A stretch of 64,000 bases of DNA. Origin: CAVVAH01 sp963746175. GTDB taxonomy: Bacteria > Actinomycetota > Actinomycetes > JACCUZ01. Below the pieces are notes generated by a model. The model made no database searches. It was given only the letters and a program-made list of their open reading frames with translations, and had not been told where the DNA came from. Shown piece after piece: positions 60,067 to 64,000 of this stretch. A program made the translations under genes and the position numbers. The number at the start of each line of letters is the position of its first letter. The first letter of the stretch is position 1. Location of the stretch: contig CAVVAH010000008.1 in the NCBI GenBank assembly GCA_963746175.1, forward strand, positions 434,001 to 498,000, written 5' to 3'.

Positions 60067-61704
60067 ATGTTCGACAACGTCAACGGCGTCGAGCTCACGA
60101 TCTTCGTCATCCTCTTCCTGGTCGTCAGCGCGATGGGGTTCTTCGCGGCCCGCTGGCGGCGGGCCGACGACCTCGAGCACCTCGACGAGTGGGGCCTCGG
60201 CGGGCGCAACTTCGGCGCCTGGATCACGTGGTTCCTGCTCGGCGGCGACCTCTACACCGCGTACACGTTCGTCGCCGTGCCGGCTCTGGTGTTCGGCGCT
60301 GGTGCGATCGGGTTCTTCGCGGTGCCGTACACGATCGTCGTCTACCCGATCGTCTTCCTCGTGCTGATCCGGCTCTGGTCGGTCTCGCACATCCACGGCT
60401 TCGTCACACCGGCCGACTTCGTCCGCGCGCGGCACGGCTCGTCGACCCTGGCTCTGCTCGTCGCGATCACCGGCATCGTCGCAACCATGCCCTACATCGC
60501 ACTGCAGCTCGTGGGGATCGAGGCGGTGCTCAAGGCGATGGGTGTCACCGGCCACGTGCCGATCATCGTGGCCTTCGCGATCCTCGCGGCGTACACCTAC
60601 AGCTCCGGCCTGCGCGCACCCGCACTCATCGCGTTCGTCAAGGACGCGCTCATCTACCTCGTCATCATCGTCGCGGTCATCGTCATCCCCTACAAGCTCG
60701 GTGGCTGGGACGAGATCTTCGGTGCGGCCGAGAAGAAGTTCACCGCATCGCCCAACCCCGGTGACGGGGTCGTGCTTGCGGGCCCGGCGCAGCTGCAGTA
60801 CGCGACGCTGGCCTTCGGCTCGGCACTGGCCTTGTTCCTCTACCCGCACTCGGTGACCGCCGTGCTCGCCTCACGCGACCGCAACGTCATCAAGCGCAAC
60901 ATGGCCGCGCTGCCGGCGTACAGCTTCATCCTCGGGCTGCTCGCCCTGCTCGGCTACATGGCCATCGCCGCCGGCGTCACACCCATCACGGACGACGCCG
61001 GCAAGGCCGACGCCAACACCATCGTGCCGCTGCTGTTCGACAACATGTTCCCGAGCTGGTTCGCCGGGGTGGCCTTCGCCGCCATCGGCATCGGCGCCCT
61101 GGTTCCCGCGGCCATCATGTCGATCGCGGCAGCGAACCTCTGGACCCGCAACATCTACGTCGAGTACTTCAACAAGGACGCGACACCGAAGCAGGAGGCG
61201 CGCAGCAGCAAGCTGGCGTCGCTCGTCGTCAAGGTCGGCGCGCTGGTGGCGATCATCGCCCTCGACCCGCAGTTCTCGATCGACCTGCAGCTCATCGGCG
61301 GCATCATCATCCTGCAGACGCTGCCCGCCGTGGCGCTGGGCCTGTACACCCGCTGGTTCCACAGGTGGGGCCTCATCGCGGGGTGGGTGGCCGGCATGGC
61401 GGTCGGCTTCTGGACCACCTTCCAGATCCAGCAGAAGCTCTTCAACGCCGACGGCACCATCACCATCACCAAGGAGCACTTCGGCGGGTCGGGCTTCCCG
61501 CTCTCGGAGCTCGGTCTGGACACCACGTGGTCCATCTACGCCGGCTTCCTCGCGCTGCTCGCCAACCTGCTCGTGGCGGTGATCGCCACGTTCGTCTTCC
61601 GCGCGATGAAGGTGCCCGAGGGCGAGGACGTCACCAAGCCCGACGAGTACTTCGCCGACCAGGGCGACCCGCGCCTGAAGGACCTTCCCGAGGTCGTGCA
61701 CTGA
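60067..61704 (+). CDS. mctP: Sodium:solute symporter, monocarboxylate permease (MctP-like)
   Basis: The 545-residue product has about 13 membrane helices and the SSS-family pattern. It shows WGLGGRNFGAWITWFLLGGD near residue 45, LYTAYTFVAVPALVFGAGAI, SHIHGFVTPADFVRARHGSS, the sodium-site helix around ATMPYIALQLVGIEAVLKAM, and YPHSVTAVLASRDRNVIKRN. The DUF3311 partner just upstream supports the MctP subgroup, which takes up pyruvate, lactate, acetate or similar acids. ATG at 60067 is used, and the C-terminus is acidic (EGEDVTKPDEYFADQGDPR). Confidence 0.88.
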   Translation: MFDNVNGVELTIFVILFLVVSAMGFFAARWRRADDLEHLDEWGLGGRNFGAWITWFLLGGDLYTAYTFVAVPALVFGAGAIGFFAVPYTIVVYPIVFLVLIRLWSVSHIHGFVTPADFVRARHGSSTLALLVAITGIVATMPYIALQLVGIEAVLKAMGVTGHVPIIVAFAILAAYTYSSGLRAPALIAFVKDALIYLVIIVAVIVIPYKLGGWDEIFGAAEKKFTASPNPGDGVVLAGPAQLQYATLAFGSALALFLYPHSVTAVLASRDRNVIKRNMAALPAYSFILGLLALLGYMAIAAGVTPITDDAGKADANTIVPLLFDNMFPSWFAGVAFAAIGIGALVPAAIMSIAAANLWTRNIYVEYFNKDATPKQEARSSKLASLVVKVGALVAIIALDPQFSIDLQLIGGIIILQTLPAVALGLYTRWFHRWGLIAGWVAGMAVGFWTTFQIQQKLFNADGTITITKEHFGGSGFPLSELGLDTTWSIYAGFLALLANLLVAVIATFVFRAMKVPEGEDVTKPDEYFADQGDPRLKDLPEVVH

Positions 61705-61728
61705 CGGCACGCGGGGCTGTACGACGGG

Positions 61729-62694
61729 CTAGGCGGAGCGGGCTTCACGCCGTCCGCAGAAGGTGCGGCGGTAGTCGTTCGGGGTGGTGCCGACCCGTCG
61801 GCTGAAGTGGTGCCGCAGCACCGAGGCGCTGCCGAAGCCGACGCTGGCCGCGACCGCCTCGACGGGCTGGTCCGTCTCCTCGAGCAGCCGCTGCGCCGCG
61901 AGCACCCGCTGACCGGTCAGCCAGTGGTGCGGCGTCGTGCCCGTCTCGGCGCGGAACCGCCGGGCGAAGGTGCGCGACGACAGGTGCGCCCGGCGGGCCA
62001 GCTCGTCGACCGAGACCTCCTCGTCGAGGTTGTCGAGCATCCAGGCCAGGGTGCCGGCCAGGGTGTCGGCCTCGACGGGCACCGGCCGGTCGACGTACTG
62101 CCGCTGCCCGCCCTCGCGGTGCGGCGGCATGACCATCCGGCGGGCGAGCCGGTTGGCGACCCGCTCGCCGAACTCCTGCCGGACGAGGTAGAGCGCAGCG
62201 TCGATGCCGGCGGCGGTGCCCGCGCTGGTCAGCACGCCGTCGCAGTCGACGTAGAGGACGTCAGGGTCGACCCGGGCCCGCGGGAAGCGCGCGGCCAGCT
62301 CGGGCGCGTACGTCCAGTGCGTCGTGCAGTCGCGGTCGTCGAGCAGGCCGGCAGCACCGAGGACGAACGCGCCGCTGCAGACGCTCATGATCCGGGCACC
62401 GCGGGCGGCCGCTCGCCGGAGTCCCTCCACGAGCTCCTCCGGCACGACGGTGTCGCGGCGGATGGCCGGCACGGCGACGAGGTCGGCAGACTCCAGCCGG
62501 GACAGGTCGTGCTCGACCACCAGGTCGAATCCGGAGACGGTGCGGACCCGGCCCGGCGTCGGCGTGCACAGGGCGAAGTCGAACGACGGCAGCTCCGGCT
62601 CGTCGGGCCGGTCGACGCCGAAGACCTCGCAGAGGACCCCGAGCTCGAACGCGAAGACCTGGTCGAGGACGGGGACGGCGACGTTGCGGATCAT
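61729..62694 (-). CDS. GlxA family transcriptional regulator (DJ-1/PfpI plus AraC)
   Basis: The 321-residue product has an N-terminal DJ-1/PfpI-like domain (about 1-185: VAVPVLDQVFAFELGVLCEV, the nucleophile-elbow stretch RIMSVCSGAFVLGAAGLLDD with Cys, and TTHWTYAPELAARFPRARVD). The C-terminal AraC DNA-binding domain has two helix-turn-helices (about 225-315: VDELARRAHLSSRTFARRFR and VAASVGFGSASVLRHHFSRR). Such regulators usually sense small metabolites through the first domain. It is divergent from a 51-residue membrane-protein gene, and a palindrome lies between them. The inducer is unknown. Confidence 0.9.
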   Translation of the reverse strand: MIRNVAVPVLDQVFAFELGVLCEVFGVDRPDEPELPSFDFALCTPTPGRVRTVSGFDLVVEHDLSRLESADLVAVPAIRRDTVVPEELVEGLRRAAARGARIMSVCSGAFVLGAAGLLDDRDCTTHWTYAPELAARFPRARVDPDVLYVDCDGVLTSAGTAAGIDAALYLVRQEFGERVANRLARRMVMPPHREGGQRQYVDRPVPVEADTLAGTLAWMLDNLDEEVSVDELARRAHLSSRTFARRFRAETGTTPHHWLTGQRVLAAQRLLEETDQPVEAVAASVGFGSASVLRHHFSRRVGTTPNDYRRTFCGRREARSA

Positions 62695-62731
62695 GCAGAC
62701 TCCCCCTCGACATTGGCAGGATCTAGTGGCT

Positions 62732-62751
62732 CAGTGGCAATCATGCCACTG
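62732..62751. promoter_or_regulatory. Palindrome in the GlxA regulator/small ORF promoter region
   Basis: CAGTGGCA (62732-62739) and TGCCACTG (62744-62751) form a perfect 8-bp dyad with 4 bases between. Two outer GATCTAG words (about 62720 and 62758) flank it on either side, and TGGCA words recur at 62714-62718. The 91-base region between the divergent genes thus looks like an operator, probably for the GlxA-type regulator. Confidence 0.6.
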
Positions 62752-62785
62752 GTGGCGCGATCTAGGCAAGCGCAGAATAACTGCC

Positions 62786-62941
62786 ATGACCGCAACGCTG
62801 ATCCTCCTCGCACTCCTCGTCCTCGTCGACGTCGTCGTCGGTGTCCGCACCGTCCGCGGCAACCGGCCCGTACGACTCCCCATGAGCCGCCGGGACTGGA
62901 GCAGCGGGCTCCCCTCCACGCCGTACGCCCTGCGGCACTGA
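62786..62941 (+). CDS. Small single-pass membrane protein
   Basis: The 51-residue product has one membrane helix (about 3-20, ATLILLALLVLVDVVVGVRT) and then a basic, Ser/Pro-rich cytoplasmic tail (VRGNRPVRLPMSRRDWSSGL). The ATG at 62786 lies directly after the divergent promoter region of the GlxA-type regulator. No family is recognised. The hydrophobic helix, the in-frame stop and the placement support a real gene. Confidence 0.6.
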   Translation: MTATLILLALLVLVDVVVGVRTVRGNRPVRLPMSRRDWSSGLPSTPYALRH

Positions 62942-62986
62942 GCGGACGACGCGGCGGGCAGCCCGCCGGAGTCCTACGCTCCCGGC

Positions 62987-63484
62987 GTGATCCTCCGCCT
63001 TGCCGACCCCTCCGACGCCGCCGAGCTGGCCGCCGTCGGCGAGCTGACACTCACCGCCTACGAGCACGACGGGTGGCTGGGTGACGCCGAGGACGGCTAC
63101 CGCGACCACCTGCGCGACGCCGTCGGCAGGGAGCGGGACGCCGAGCTGGCGGTCGCGCTGGAGGACGACGGCACCCTGCTCGGCACGGTGACGTACTGCC
63201 GGGCCGGCACGCCGTGGGCCGAGGTGTCGAGGCCGGGCGAGGCGGAGTTCCGGATGCTGGCCGTCGCCCCGGCGGCCCGCGGCCGCGGCGTGGGTCGCAC
63301 GCTGACCGCGTGGTGCCTCGACCGCGCGCGCATCGAGGGCTGCACCGCGATCGTCCTGAGCACCCTGCCGGTGATGGCCGGGGCGCACCGGCTCTACGAG
63401 CGGCTGGGCTTCGTCCGTACCCCGGAGCAGGACTGGTACCCGACTCCCGACGTGCACCTCCTCACCTACCGCCTCGACCTCTGA
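62987..63484 (+). CDS. GNAT family N-acetyltransferase
   Basis: The 165-residue product has the acetyl-CoA-binding block AEFRMLAVAPAARGRGVGRT (about 85-104), with RGRGVG as the pyrophosphate loop, and the C-terminal MAGAHRLYERLGFVRTPEQD, the usual GNAT beta-bulge and tyrosine region. The N-terminal part has DAAELAAVGELTLTAYEHDG. The GTG at 62987 is used. The substrate is unknown. Confidence 0.87.
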   Translation: MILRLADPSDAAELAAVGELTLTAYEHDGWLGDAEDGYRDHLRDAVGRERDAELAVALEDDGTLLGTVTYCRAGTPWAEVSRPGEAEFRMLAVAPAARGRGVGRTLTAWCLDRARIEGCTAIVLSTLPVMAGAHRLYERLGFVRTPEQDWYPTPDVHLLTYRLDL

Positions 63485-63501
63485 CTCCTTGTGGGGCGGC
63501 G

Positions 63502-63876
63502 TCAGAGGCGGGCAAGGAACCGCTCGGTGTCGACGACGAGCCGCGTGACGGTGCCGTGCCCGACCAGGACGCCGTCGGACTCGGCGGCGACGTCGAACCG
63601 GAGCAGGCGCCCGTCGACGTGGACCAGGTCGGCGCGCACCTCCACCGACCCGCCGACGGTGGTGCCGCGCTGGTGGACCAGCTCGACCCGGGTGCCCACC
63701 GAGGTCTCGCCGACGGCGAGCGCACCGTCGAGGGCGGCCACGGTGGCGGCCTCGCACCACGCCAGCAGACGCGGGGTCGCGAGCACCTCGAGGTCGCCGC
63801 TCCCGAGGGCGCGGGCCGTGTCGTCGGCCGACACGACGTGCACGACCCGGCCTTGTGCGCCTGGTTGCACGTGCAC
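63502..63876 (-). CDS. Thioesterase family protein (FlK-like hotdog fold)
   Basis: The 124-residue product has a hotdog-fold pattern. VLATPRLLAWCEAATVAALD (about 32-51) forms the central helix, and ETSVGTRVELVHQRGTTVGG, with the glutamate-threonine-histidine set of FlK-type thioesterases, follows. RFDVAAESDGVLVGHGTVTR ends the sheet. The start is GTG at 63876, with another GTG two codons later. It lies divergent from the bsaP-like gene with 18 bases between. The thioester substrate is unknown. Confidence 0.85.
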   Translation of the reverse strand: MHVQPGAQGRVVHVVSADDTARALGSGDLEVLATPRLLAWCEAATVAALDGALAVGETSVGTRVELVHQRGTTVGGSVEVRADLVHVDGRLLRFDVAAESDGVLVGHGTVTRLVVDTERFLARL

Positions 63877-63894
63877 GCGGTTAGCCTACGTCCC

Positions 63895-64000
63895 GTGGTG
63901 GACGAGAGCGTCTGGTGCGAGCAGTGCGGGGACGCCTCCAGCGGTGACCACGGCGCCTGCGCCGAGCGTCGCGAGCTGGAGCCGCCGCGCTACTGCGGGC
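63895..64000 (+). CDS. bsaP: Biotin synthase auxiliary protein BsaP-like (5' part only)
   Basis: The window ends inside this gene. The 35 visible codons from GTG 63895 read a zinc-ribbon-like Cys pair WCEQCG, then GDHGACAERRELEPPRYCG, which matches the start of the short cysteine-rich BsaP proteins of actinobacteria (around 60-70 residues; further cysteines are expected downstream). BsaP is known as a partner that supports the iron-sulfur chemistry of some BioB enzymes. bioB lies 4.2 kb upstream in the window, which supports the assignment. A second GTG at 63898 is an alternative start. Confidence 0.75.
   Translation, partial: MVDESVWCEQCGDASSGDHGACAERRELEPPRYCG

Overview
The window is GC-rich throughout, uses many GTG starts and packs genes with 4-base ATGA or GTGA overlaps. 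It carries actinobacterial hallmarks: an Rho with an Arg/Gly-rich insert, a fused KGD-type 2-oxoglutarate enzyme followed by a DUF6104 protein, a Ni-superoxide dismutase with its SodX protease, SigE-family sigma factors, a DUF222/13E12-type relic with a LexA box, and a biotin synthase partner of the BsaP type. I infer an actinobacterial chromosome, possibly near the Nocardioidaceae; the genus cannot be fixed from the sequence alone.

Bases 1-12.4 kb hold a minus-strand housekeeping block: argS, pxpABC (5-oxoprolinase), lysA, hom, thrC, thrB, rho, and a small secreted protein. Bases 12.4-16.9 kb hold a CheY-like regulator, tRNA-Arg(CCG), a Pr6Pr-type membrane protein, a membrane class III cyclase, a decayed DUF222 gene and a homocysteine methyltransferase. 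Bases 16.9-23.7 kb hold paaN, a GNAT enzyme, a STAS protein, an SRPBCC protein, DUF6328, a helical protein with a Rho_N-like tail, a glycosyltransferase-like protein and an M23 peptidase. Bases 23.6-26.8 kb hold a tightly overlapping four-gene operon (acyl-CoA dehydrogenase-like, PIG-L, methyltransferase, GT2). Bases 26.9-35.5 kb hold a group 2 sigma factor, two MFS exporters (one divergent from an ArsR-type regulator), a GH88-like enzyme and an acyl-CoA dehydrogenase.

Bases 35.6-43.3 kb hold kgd, the DUF6104 gene, a DUF4097-padR operon, a phosphotransferase and a dehydrogenase. Bases 43.3-49.5 kb hold a SigE/regulator pair and a redox-signalling operon (UBP zinc finger, receiver-flavoprotein fusion, CNBD histidine kinase, NAD kinase). 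Bases 50-54.2 kb hold a 47-codon ORF under the same operator type as the padR operon, malic enzyme, a dimethylargininase divergent from a GntR regulator, and sodX/sodN. A 161-bp MITE-like element sits exactly at the sodN stop. Bases 54.2-57.7 kb hold a three-gene phosphorelay ending in a cyclase. Bases 58-64 kb hold bioD-bioB, a DUF3311/MctP monocarboxylate transporter, a GlxA-type regulator, small genes and the start of a bsaP-like gene.

Three observations cut across the window. A family of long GATC-based hairpins lies at the 3' ends of several genes, and two copies 27 kb apart are near-identical. At least four genes (argS, mmuM, kgd, DUF222) each carry one apparent extra base, and the membrane cyclase probably does too, which suggests sequencing or assembly error rather than decay. 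The padR operator occurs twice, 10 kb apart, which defines a small putative regulon.
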